The notes under the pieces were generated by a model, which was not told the DNA's origin, searched no databases, and worked only from the letters and a program-made list of their open reading frames with translations. DNA of 64,000 nucleotides, taken from positions 62,001-126,000 of the forward strand of contig NZ_JASCIS010000006.1 of NCBI RefSeq assembly GCF_029968015.1, read 5' to 3'. Positions 51,672 through 59,628 of this stretch are shown here, one piece after another. The DNA comes from Streptomyces luteolus. GTDB lineage: Bacteria > Actinomycetota > Actinomycetes > Streptomycetales > Streptomycetaceae. A program made the translations under genes and the position numbers. The number at the start of each line of letters is the position of its first letter. The first letter of the stretch is position 1.

Positions 51672-53143
51672 CCACGACTCCGGCCCGGTACACGGCGTCC
51701 GACACCGAGCTCGTCGCAGCGGAGCTGCGACAGCGGCTTCCCGCATGGCTGGTCTCCCGCCGCTGGTTCGAGGGCAAGGACGCCGCGCTGCCCACGGTGG
51801 AACCGCTGCTCGTGGAGGAACTGGCCGCCGGCGACGCCACCTTGCTGCTTGCCGTGGTCCGCGCGGGGCAGGACGCGTGGTACCAACTGCTGCTCGGCCT
51901 GCGGCACGATCCGGGCCCGCTGCCCGACGAGCTCGCCGACGGACGGATAGGCGCCTGCGCCGACGGACGCGAGCTCTACGAGGCTACGGCCGACCCGGAG
52001 TTGATGGGGCGCCTGCTCGACCGGTTGGCCACGGGCGAACCGGCCGACGCCGGCGCCGATGCCGGCTCCCATGCCTCTGTACGGTTCCGCCGCACCCCCG
52101 GCGCGCACATCCCGACCGGCCTGCCCGCCGAGCTGAGCACGGCCGAGCAGTCCAACACCTCCGTCGCCTTCGGCGGCCGGATGATGCTCAAGGTGCTCCG
52201 GCACCCGGCACCGGGGCCCAACCCCGAGCTGGAGCTGCTCTCCGCCCTCGGGCGGGTCGGCGGCGTACCCAGCGCGGCGCCGCTCGCCTGGATCGAGACG
52301 TCCGCGGACCTGCCGGGCGGTGCGACCACGCTCGGCATCCTGCAGGAGTTCGTGCCCAACCGGGGCGACGGCTGGGCCCTCGCCGTGGCCGAGGCCCGCG
52401 CCTGCATCGTGGGGGAGTGCGAATCGGTGGCACCGCTCGGCGGCTTCGCCGACGATGCCCACGCGCTCGGCCAGGCCACGGTGCGGGTGCACGCGGCGCT
52501 CGCGAGCGGCCTCGGGACCCGTGAGCTCGGCCCGCCCGAGGTGGAGGAGCTGGTCGGCGTCCTGCAGTCGCGGCTGGCGAGAGCGGTCGCGCAGGTGCCG
52601 CAACTGAGCGCGTTCGAGAGGAAGTTGGGAGACATCTACCGGGAGCTCGGCGAGGTCGCCGGGCGCGGGGAGCCGCTGCTCGCCCAGCGGGCCCACGGTG
52701 ATCTCCATCTGGGCCAGGTGCTGCGCGCCGACGACGGCTGGGTGCTGATCGACTTCGAGGGGGAGCCGGGGCGGCCGCAGGACGAGCGCCGGCGGATGCA
52801 GCCCGCGATCCGAGACGTCGCCGCAATGCTGCGCTCCTTCGACTACGCGGCCCACCACGCCCTCGCCGACGTGCTCGGCCGGCCGCCGGGCGAGCAGTCG
52901 CCGCAGGATCTGCGGGCCACGCGGCTGGCCCGCCGGGCCTCGGCCTGGGCGGTGCACGGGAGGCGGGCGTTCTGTGCCGGCTACGCCGATGCGGGAGGGG
53001 TGAACCCGCACGGCCGGCCGGTGTTGCTACGGGCCTTCGAGGCCGACAAGGCGGTGTACGAGGCGGTGTACGAGGCGCACAGCAGGCCCGCGTGGCTGCC
53101 CATCCCGATGGCGGCGGTCCGCCGCCTCGCCGGGCGGGCTTGA
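51668..53143 (+). CDS. Maltokinase-like sugar kinase
   Basis: This 491-residue protein resembles the Pep2/Mak1 maltokinases: the N-terminal cap LPAWLVSRRWFEGKD, the catalytic loop AHGDLHLGQVLR (Asp and Gln/Asn-type site) and the metal-binding IDFEGEPGRP. Maltokinase makes maltose 1-phosphate for GlgE-type glucan synthesis. It is coupled to the transposase-like gene and followed by phosphomannomutase. A second sugar kinase role cannot be excluded, since family substrates vary. Confidence 0.88.
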   Translation: MTTTPARYTASDTELVAAELRQRLPAWLVSRRWFEGKDAALPTVEPLLVEELAAGDATLLLAVVRAGQDAWYQLLLGLRHDPGPLPDELADGRIGACADGRELYEATADPELMGRLLDRLATGEPADAGADAGSHASVRFRRTPGAHIPTGLPAELSTAEQSNTSVAFGGRMMLKVLRHPAPGPNPELELLSALGRVGGVPSAAPLAWIETSADLPGGATTLGILQEFVPNRGDGWALAVAEARACIVGECESVAPLGGFADDAHALGQATVRVHAALASGLGTRELGPPEVEELVGVLQSRLARAVAQVPQLSAFERKLGDIYRELGEVAGRGEPLLAQRAHGDLHLGQVLRADDGWVLIDFEGEPGRPQDERRRMQPAIRDVAAMLRSFDYAAHHALADVLGRPPGEQSPQDLRATRLARRASAWAVHGRRAFCAGYADAGGVNPHGRPVLLRAFEADKAVYEAVYEAHSRPAWLPIPMAAVRRLAGRA

Positions 53144-53192
53144 GTTGCCGCCGCCCGGACCCCACCTGCGACCACGAACACGAAGAGGAGCC

Positions 53193-54620
53193 ATGAGCCC
53201 GACACCTGAACCGCACGTGTCATCCGAAGCGCACGCCTCATCCGAAGCACAGGCGTCCGCCGAACCTCGCACCGCCGAGCGCTACGCCGGCCTCGTCAAG
53301 GCGTACGACATCCGCGGGATCGTGCCCGAGGAGTTCGACGAGACGGCCGCGTACACGATCGGGGCCACCTTCGCGGCGCTGACCCGGGCGGACCGGATCG
53401 CCGTGGCCCACGACATGCGCGGCACCTCGCCGGCGCTCGCCGCGGCCTTCACCGAAGGAGTGCTGTCCCAGGGCGGGCACGTGCTGGACGCCGGTCTCGG
53501 CTCGACGGACTACCTGTACTACGTGTCCGGGAGCCTGGACATCCCCGGCGCGATGTTCACCGCGAGCCACAACCCGGCCCAGTACAACGGCATCAAGCTG
53601 TGCCGGGCCGGGGCCGTACCCATCGGGGATGGCAGCGGCCTGGAGCGCATCAGGGCCGGGCTCGTGGAGGGCGTGCCCTCGTGCGGCAGGGCCCGGGGAA
53701 CCGTGATGAAGCTGGGGCTGCTGGAGCAGTACGCGGCGCATCTGCGCACCCTCGTGGATCTCGCCGGCAGCCGCCCGCTGAAGGTGGTCGTCGACGCGGG
53801 TAACGGGATGGCAGGGCTCACCGTGCCCCAGGTGCTCGACCATTCCCGACTCGACGTCGTTCCGCTGTACTTCGAGCTCGACGGGACCTTCCCGAACCAC
53901 GAAGCCGACCCCATGAAGCCCGCGAACGTCGCGGACCTGAAAGCCCGGGTGCTCGCCGAGGGCGCGGATCTGGGGCTGGCCTTCGACGGGGACGCCGACC
54001 GCTGCTTCGTGGTCGACGAGCGCGGCGAGGCGGTCGACCCCTCTCAGGTCATCGGGCTCATCGCCGAACGTGAACTGGCCCGGCACCCGGGCGAGGCCGT
54101 GGTGCACAACCTGATCACCTCACGGGCGGTGCCCGAGGTGATCGCCGAGGCTGGCGGTACCCCGATCAGATCCCGGGTCGGGCACTCCTTCGTGAAGGCG
54201 CTGATGGCGGAGCACGGCGCCGTGTTCGGCGGGGAGCACTCGGGCCACTACTACTTCCGCGACTTCTGGTTCGCGGACACCGGGATGCTGGCCGCGCTGC
54301 ACGTGCTGGCCGCACTGGGTGAGCAGGACCGTCCGATGTCCCAACTGATGGCCCGTTACCGCAGATATGCCGCCTCCGGAGAGATCAACGTCGTGGTCGA
54401 GCACCCGGCGACGGCGCTCACCGAGGTGGCGAACGCTTTCTCCGGGGACCGGGCCGAGATCGACCGGCTCGACGGGCTCACCGTGCGGCTGGCCGACGGG
54501 AACTGGTTCAACCTGCGGGCCTCCAACACCGAGCCCGTGCTCCGGCTGAACGCCGAAGGGCCCGAGGCGAGCACGGTCGCCGAGTTGACCGACGAGGTGC
54601 TGGCATGCCTCAAGAAGTAG
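53193..54620 (+). CDS. manB: Phosphomannomutase/phosphoglucomutase
   Basis: ManB moves phosphate between C6 and C1 of mannose or glucose. The 475 residues contain KAYDIRGIVPEEF, the phospho-serine loop FTASHNPAQYNGIK, the metal loop AFDGDADRCFVVDE, the sugar loop GGEHSGHYYF and the C-terminal phosphate loop RASNTEPVLRLN. All are intact. An unconserved 25-residue leader rich in Ser/Glu/Ala precedes the core. GAGGAG lies before the ATG at 53193. The last codons overlap the flavoprotein gene by 16 bases. It probably supplies hexose 1-phosphate to the nucleotidyltransferase upstream. Confidence 0.95.
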   Translation: MSPTPEPHVSSEAHASSEAQASAEPRTAERYAGLVKAYDIRGIVPEEFDETAAYTIGATFAALTRADRIAVAHDMRGTSPALAAAFTEGVLSQGGHVLDAGLGSTDYLYYVSGSLDIPGAMFTASHNPAQYNGIKLCRAGAVPIGDGSGLERIRAGLVEGVPSCGRARGTVMKLGLLEQYAAHLRTLVDLAGSRPLKVVVDAGNGMAGLTVPQVLDHSRLDVVPLYFELDGTFPNHEADPMKPANVADLKARVLAEGADLGLAFDGDADRCFVVDERGEAVDPSQVIGLIAERELARHPGEAVVHNLITSRAVPEVIAEAGGTPIRSRVGHSFVKALMAEHGAVFGGEHSGHYYFRDFWFADTGMLAALHVLAALGEQDRPMSQLMARYRRYAASGEINVVVEHPATALTEVANAFSGDRAEIDRLDGLTVRLADGNWFNLRASNTEPVLRLNAEGPEASTVAELTDEVLACLKK

Positions 54621-55558
54621 CGCCCGCCGGTCACTCGTCTGCCGACGACGTCGTCGACGCAGCGGTGGTCGGCGGCGGTCCTGCGGGGCTCTCGGCCGCG
54701 CTCTGCCTCGCCCGCTACAACCGCGACGTGCTGGTCTTCGACACCGGGCACGGCCGCTCCACCCACCACCAGGTCAACCACAACTACCTGGGTTTCCCCG
54801 GCGGGATAGCAACGACCGACCTGCGCAAGCTGGGCGTCGAGCAACTGGGCGCCTACCGCAACGCCCGCGTCGTGCGCCACCAGATCACCGCCGTCGAGGG
54901 GGACGCCGAGCGTGGCTTCACGCTGCGCTCCCAGGGGCACGCCTGGCAGGCGCGGACCGTGCTGCTCGCCACCGGGGTGCTGGACCACTTCCCGCACTTC
55001 CCGAACTGGCAGGAGTACGTGGGCCGTTCCATGTTCTGGTGCATCGCCTGCGACGGGTACGAGAACCGCGGCCGGAACATCGTCGTCGCCGGGCACACCG
55101 ACGCCGCGGCCGCCGAGGCGATGCAGCTGCACAGCCTCACCGACCGGGTGCGGCTGCTCACCAACAGCCGCAGCGATGAGATCGGCCCAGTGCTGCGGCG
55201 GCGGCTGAGCGCCGCCGGCATCCCCGTCGTCCACGACCGGATCAAGGAGACGGAGGGGGTGGACGGCAGACTCACGGCGCTGCGTACCCGCGGCGGGCTG
55301 CGCCTCGAACTCGACGCGCTCTTCTCCGTCCAGGGCGCGACACCGGAGACGGCCCTGGCGCGCGGGCTTGGCGTCGCGCTGCAGCCGTCCGGATACATCC
55401 GGGTCGACTCCGAGCAGCGGACCTCCGTCGCCGGTGTGTACGCGGCCGGCGACGCGACCGCGCTGCATTCCCACCAGGTGGCGGCCGCCGTGCACGAAGG
55501 CGCCCAGGCCGCGTCCGCTGCCAACTCCTTCCTTTATCCGGCGGAGCTCAAAGCCTAG
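54605..55558 (+). CDS. Thioredoxin reductase-like FAD/NAD(P) oxidoreductase
   Basis: The 317-residue flavoprotein has GGGPAGL (23-29) for FAD, a redox pair Cys146-x-x-Cys149 in FWCIACDGYE, an NAD(P)-site region (NIVVAGHTDAAAAEAMQL, lacking the usual GxGxxA) and the C-terminal GVYAAGDATALHSHQVAAAVHEGAQAA. It differs from housekeeping TrxB in the CIAC sequence and the altered nucleotide motif. It may be a dithiol oxidase-like enzyme of the kind seen in secondary metabolism. No thioredoxin gene is adjacent. It overlaps manB. Confidence 0.9.
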   Translation: MPQEVAPAGHSSADDVVDAAVVGGGPAGLSAALCLARYNRDVLVFDTGHGRSTHHQVNHNYLGFPGGIATTDLRKLGVEQLGAYRNARVVRHQITAVEGDAERGFTLRSQGHAWQARTVLLATGVLDHFPHFPNWQEYVGRSMFWCIACDGYENRGRNIVVAGHTDAAAAEAMQLHSLTDRVRLLTNSRSDEIGPVLRRRLSAAGIPVVHDRIKETEGVDGRLTALRTRGGLRLELDALFSVQGATPETALARGLGVALQPSGYIRVDSEQRTSVAGVYAAGDATALHSHQVAAAVHEGAQAASAANSFLYPAELKA

Positions 55559-55685
55559 TTCAGGAAGTACAGGGCTTGTCTTTGCCCGCCGTCGAAGCCA
55601 CCGCACATGATGGTCGAGCACGTTCCGGAATAGATTCTGCCGCGCGTGTACCCCTTTCGCGCCGCGGACGGAAAAGGAGATTTCA

Positions 55686-56390
55686 GTGATCCATCAGTTC
55701 ATTTTTGCGGCGCCCAAGCCGGGAATGACCGCCCAGGAATTCCAGGACTATTGGGTGAACGTGCACGCGGTGAAGTACGCCGCGAAGATCCCGCAGATCA
55801 GGAAGTACATGGTCGACACCGTCGTCGACATCGAGGACAACCTCGGTACGCCCGCGCTGCCGCACCAGGGCATCGCGGAGATCTTCCTGGCCAATGGCGA
55901 GGAGCAGCTGGCCTCGCTGCAGACCGAGGAGTTCCTACAGGGCGCCCGGCTCGACGAGCCCAACTGGGCCGCGTTCTGGCAGACCATCGTGGTCGACACC
56001 AACGCCCACGAGATCGTCCCCGGCCCGGCGCTCAGCAGGGACCAGGACTGGGTCAAGCTCACCGTGCTGATCAAGCGCTGGCCCGGCCTCGCCCTCGACG
56101 ACTACCGCAAGCAGTCGCTCGACGCGTACGCCGGCGTGGTCAAGGAGACCCCCGGCCTGCGCCGCTACCTGCACGCGCACACCGTGGACGGTGCCTACGT
56201 CTTCGGCGAGTCCGGCTTCGACAGCGTCGAGCAGCTCTGGTTCGACGACGTGAACGCCCTGCAGGAGGCGCTGCGTTCGTCGTACTTCACCGAGCAGGTC
56301 CAGGCGGCCCGGGACGCGATCGCCGACCCGAAGTACGTCTTCTCCGTCGCCGCGAAGGAGAACTGGGTCATCGGTCCGCAGGCCCGCTGA
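55686..56390 (+). CDS. Tandem EthD-domain protein
   Basis: Two dimeric-barrel EthD-like repeats make up the 234 residues: IHQFIFAAPKPGMTAQEFQDYWVNVHAVKYAAKIPQIRKY (1-45) and LTVLIKRWPGLALDDYRKQSLDAYAGVVKETPGLRRY (about 120-160). EthD-type domains include monooxygenases, cyclases and proteins assisting ether degradation. No cofactor site is evident. The GTG at 55686 follows AAAAGGAG. A 127-base gap separates it from the flavoprotein gene and may contain a promoter; from here genes are tightly spaced to the window end. Confidence 0.85.
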   Translation: MIHQFIFAAPKPGMTAQEFQDYWVNVHAVKYAAKIPQIRKYMVDTVVDIEDNLGTPALPHQGIAEIFLANGEEQLASLQTEEFLQGARLDEPNWAAFWQTIVVDTNAHEIVPGPALSRDQDWVKLTVLIKRWPGLALDDYRKQSLDAYAGVVKETPGLRRYLHAHTVDGAYVFGESGFDSVEQLWFDDVNALQEALRSSYFTEQVQAARDAIADPKYVFSVAAKENWVIGPQAR

Positions 56391-56491
56391 TCCGTCCGCT
56401 GATCCGCCCACTGAGGAGGCTGCTGCACCACCGGCGTGCACTCGCGCCGGCAGCGGCTCCGATTCCCGCACCGCATACCGAAGGAGCAGGC

Positions 56492-57328
56492 GTGGCCAGA
56501 AGGAACGCCAAGAAGATCCTCGTGATCCTGTCGGAGTACGGCTACTGGGGCGAGGAGCTCGTCGGGCCCTTGCACCACTTCGACCAGCGCGGTTACGAGA
56601 CCGTGTTCGCCACCCCCACCGGCAAGCGGGCGCACGCCCTGCCGCCGTCCATGGACCCGGCGTACATCGACCCGCCGCTCGGCCGCTCGGTCACCTCCGA
56701 AGAGGTCGCCGAACTGACCCGCAAGATCGACGACTCGGACCGGCTCGACGACCCGATCGACATTTCCAGCTGGGTGCCGGAGCGGCCCTACACCGCGGAC
56801 GACGACTACCTGCGCAAGCTGGAGGCGTATCACCGCGCGCTCGACGTGGTGGCCGGTGAGCTCGACGAGTACGACGCGCTGCTGATCGTCGGCGGCAGCG
56901 GTCCCGTGGTGGACATCGCCAACAACGAGCGCATCCACCAGCTCATCCTGGCCTTCGTCGAGGCCGACAAGCCGGTCGGCGCCGAGTGCTACGGGGTCGC
57001 CCCGCTGGCGTTCGCCCGCGACTGGGAGGACCGCAAGTCCATCATCTGGGGCAAGCACGTCACCGGTCACTGCAAGGAATACGACTACAAGGACGGCACC
57101 GGATTCCTGGGCACCGATTTCGTCATCGGTCCGCCGCCGTACCCGCTCGAGTACATCCTGCGTGACGCCACGGGCCCCGAAGGCCGCTATCACGGCAACT
57201 TCGGCAAGGAGACCTCGGTGATCGTGGACTACCCGTTCATCACCGGGCGTTCGACCCCGGACTCCTATCTGACGGGCGAAAAGGTCGTCGAGGTTCTTGA
57301 GGACGGACTGCGTCGCTTCGGCTGGTAA
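56492..57328 (+). CDS. DJ-1/PfpI superfamily protein (class I glutamine amidotransferase-like), first copy
   Basis: The 278-residue protein has the flavodoxin-like fold with an elbow cysteine in VGAECYGVAPLAFA; the KKILVILSEYGYWGEEL start and YDALLIVGGSGPVVD strand agree. Length and the YGYW and HVTGHCKEYDY segments bring it near Hsp31/YajL-type deglycases and glyoxalase III, though the subgroup is uncertain. The GTG at 56492 has AAGGAG upstream. It comes just before the TPP enzyme, and a shorter cousin comes just after. Confidence 0.87.
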   Translation: MARRNAKKILVILSEYGYWGEELVGPLHHFDQRGYETVFATPTGKRAHALPPSMDPAYIDPPLGRSVTSEEVAELTRKIDDSDRLDDPIDISSWVPERPYTADDDYLRKLEAYHRALDVVAGELDEYDALLIVGGSGPVVDIANNERIHQLILAFVEADKPVGAECYGVAPLAFARDWEDRKSIIWGKHVTGHCKEYDYKDGTGFLGTDFVIGPPPYPLEYILRDATGPEGRYHGNFGKETSVIVDYPFITGRSTPDSYLTGEKVVEVLEDGLRRFGW

Positions 57329-57384
57329 TGCCACAGCAACGATCGGCAGGCCAAGAGTGAGACCGGGATCGAGAGAAGGAAGAC

Positions 57385-59031
57385 ATGGCCAGGCAGGGTA
57401 ATGCGGCGATCATCGAGCAGTTCCTCGCCGATGGAATTCCGTTTATGTTCGGCAATCCAGGAACGGTCGAGCAGGGATTCCTGGACGCACTGGAGAACTA
57501 CGACGACCTCCAGTACATCCTGACGTTGCAGGAGACGGTCGCCGCCGGCATCGCGGACGGATACGCCCGTGCCACCGGACGGCCCGCGCTGCTGCAGCTG
57601 CACAGCGGGGTCGGGCTCGGCAACGCCATCGGCATGCTCTACCAGGCCAAGCGCGGCCACTCACCGCTCGTGGTGATCGCGGGCGAGTCGGGCGTCAAGT
57701 ACGAGTCGATGGACGCCCAGATGGCGGCCGATCTGGTCGCGATGGCCAAGCCGGTCACGAAGTATGCGACCCGGGTCACCGACCCGGGATCGGTGCTCCG
57801 CACGCTGCGCCGCGCCATGAAGATGGCCATGACGGCGCCCCGCGGACCGGTCTTCGTCTCCCTTCCGATGGATGTGCTCGACGCGGTCAACACCGAGCCG
57901 GTGCTGCCCAGCACGTTCCTCGACACCCGGGCCCTGCCGGTGCCCTCCCTCGTGGAGCAGGCGGCAGAGCTGCTCGCCGGCGCCGAGAGGCCGCTCGTCC
58001 TCGTGGGCGACGGAGTCTCGGCGTCGGGCGGGCAGGACGAACTGGTGCTGGTGGCCGAGCAGTTGGGCGCCGATGTGTGGGGCGTGGACTTCTCGGAGGT
58101 CAACCTGGATGCCCGGCACCCGCTCTACCGGGGCCAGTTGGGCCATATGTTCGGCGAGGTCAGCGCGGATGTCGTCAAGGACGCCGACGCCGTACTGATC
58201 GTGGGGACCTATGTGTTCCCCGAGGTGTTCCCCGTCCTGTCCAGCCCGTTCCGGGACGACGCGAAAATCGTGCACATCGATCTCGACGGCTACGAGATCG
58301 CCAAGAACCACCCGGTGACCCTGGGGCTCGTAGCCGACCCCAAGGCCAGCCTCGCGGCGCTCGCCGACGGGCTCGACGAGCGGCTCTCCGCGGAGGACCG
58401 GGCGAATGCCGCCGAGCGGCTGGAGGCCCGCCGCCGCGCACAGCCCGACCGGTCGGCCGACGACGGCTCGCTGCTGCACGCGTTCCTGCGCGAACTGGCC
58501 GCGCAGGTGCCCGAGGACGTCATGGTCTTCGACGAGGCGCTGACCGCGGCCGGACCGCTCAATGCCCATCTGCCGGGCCGGCTCCCCGGGCACTGGTTCT
58601 CCACCCGCGGCGGCTCGCTCGGCGTGGGGATCCCCGGCGCCCTCGGCATCAAGCTCGCCCACCCGGACAAGACGGTGCTCGGCTTCACCGGCGACGGCGG
58701 CTCCATGTACACCATCCAGGCGCTGTACACCGCGGTCCGGCACGGCATCGGCGCCAAGTTCGTGATCTGCAACAACCGCAGCTACAAGCTGCTCGACCTG
58801 AACATCGAGCAGTACTGGCGCGAGCGGGACATCCCCGAGCACGCGCACCCGACGCCCTTCGACCTCTCGGACCCGGATCTGGGCTTCGCCGAGATCGCCC
58901 GCGGCTTCGGGGTCAACGCCCTGCGCGTGGACGACCACGAGCAGGTCACCGAGGCCGTCAAGCGGATGCTCGCGGACGATAAGCCGTTCCTGATCGACCT
59001 GCGCACCACCGAAGGGGGAAGCCGTGGCTGA
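57385..59031 (+). CDS. Benzoylformate decarboxylase-like TPP enzyme
   Basis: This 548-residue enzyme has the three domains of the pyruvate decarboxylase group: FGNPGTVEQGFLDAL at 22-36, the TPP-activating Glu50 in TLQETVAAG, His73 in QLHSGVGLGNAIG (equivalent to the active-site His of benzoylformate decarboxylase), and the TPP/Mg motif GDGGSMYTIQALYTAVRHGIGAKFVICNN. It should decarboxylate a 2-keto acid and might then join the product to another aldehyde. GAAGGAAG precedes the ATG. It overlaps the next gene by eight bases. Confidence 0.92.
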   Translation: MARQGNAAIIEQFLADGIPFMFGNPGTVEQGFLDALENYDDLQYILTLQETVAAGIADGYARATGRPALLQLHSGVGLGNAIGMLYQAKRGHSPLVVIAGESGVKYESMDAQMAADLVAMAKPVTKYATRVTDPGSVLRTLRRAMKMAMTAPRGPVFVSLPMDVLDAVNTEPVLPSTFLDTRALPVPSLVEQAAELLAGAERPLVLVGDGVSASGGQDELVLVAEQLGADVWGVDFSEVNLDARHPLYRGQLGHMFGEVSADVVKDADAVLIVGTYVFPEVFPVLSSPFRDDAKIVHIDLDGYEIAKNHPVTLGLVADPKASLAALADGLDERLSAEDRANAAERLEARRRAQPDRSADDGSLLHAFLRELAAQVPEDVMVFDEALTAAGPLNAHLPGRLPGHWFSTRGGSLGVGIPGALGIKLAHPDKTVLGFTGDGGSMYTIQALYTAVRHGIGAKFVICNNRSYKLLDLNIEQYWRERDIPEHAHPTPFDLSDPDLGFAEIARGFGVNALRVDDHEQVTEAVKRMLADDKPFLIDLRTTEGGSRG

Positions 59032-59623
59032 CGTACCAGGCCGCGAAGGGGTGCTCTCCGGACGGAAGATCGCCGTCCTGGCCGAGAGCGACTTCTACGA
59101 GCCCGAAATCGCCTACTACCAGCGCCGGTTCGCCGAAGAGGGCGCCCGCGTCGACTACGTGACCCGCCTCTGGGGCAATAAGTCGATCACCTTTACGGGC
59201 CACGAGTACCGGGCGCCGCTCACGGTGACCCGCAGCCTGGAGGACCTGGACGACCGGGCACTGCGCGAGTACAGCGCGCTCATCGTGCCCTCCGGCATGG
59301 TCGCCGACCGGCTGCGCTACACCGAGGACATCGAGCGCCTCGCGCCGGCCACCGACCTGCTGCGCCGGGCCTTCGCCCGCTCCGGAGTGGTCAAGGGGAT
59401 CATCTGCCACGGCATGTGGCTCGCCTCGTCCATCCCGTACGTCGTGCGCGGCCGCAAGGTCGTCTGCCACAACAACCTGCTCGGCGACGTCCGCAACATG
59501 GGCGCCAGCTACGTGGACCAGGACGTCGTCGTGGACGGCGACCTCGTCACCGCGCGCACCGGGGACCACTGCCATCTGTTCGCCAGAACCATCATCGACG
59601 AGCTCGTGCTGCGAGGGGCGTGA
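59024..59623 (+). CDS. DJ-1/PfpI superfamily protein, second copy
   Basis: A 199-residue single-domain DJ-1/PfpI protein: KIAVLAESDFYEPEIAYYQRRFAEEGARVDYVT, YSALIVPSGMVADRLRY, and the nucleophile elbow KGIICHGMWLASS with its Cys-His-Gly signature intact. It is closer to PfpI/YhbO than the first copy and differs from it strongly, so the two are not a recent duplication. It starts with a GTG inside the end of the TPP enzyme gene. Such proteins deglycate or hydrate reactive carbonyls, which would fit cleaning up an aldehyde product. Confidence 0.88.
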   Translation: MADVPGREGVLSGRKIAVLAESDFYEPEIAYYQRRFAEEGARVDYVTRLWGNKSITFTGHEYRAPLTVTRSLEDLDDRALREYSALIVPSGMVADRLRYTEDIERLAPATDLLRRAFARSGVVKGIICHGMWLASSIPYVVRGRKVVCHNNLLGDVRNMGASYVDQDVVVDGDLVTARTGDHCHLFARTIIDELVLRGA

Positions 59624-59628
59624 CTGAC

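Noticed and set aside
55646..57328. A 560-codon protein fusing the EthD region to the DJ-1 protein
   Set aside because: The first 280 codons are an out-of-frame shadow of the EthD gene; GTG at 56492 with AAGGAG is the real start.
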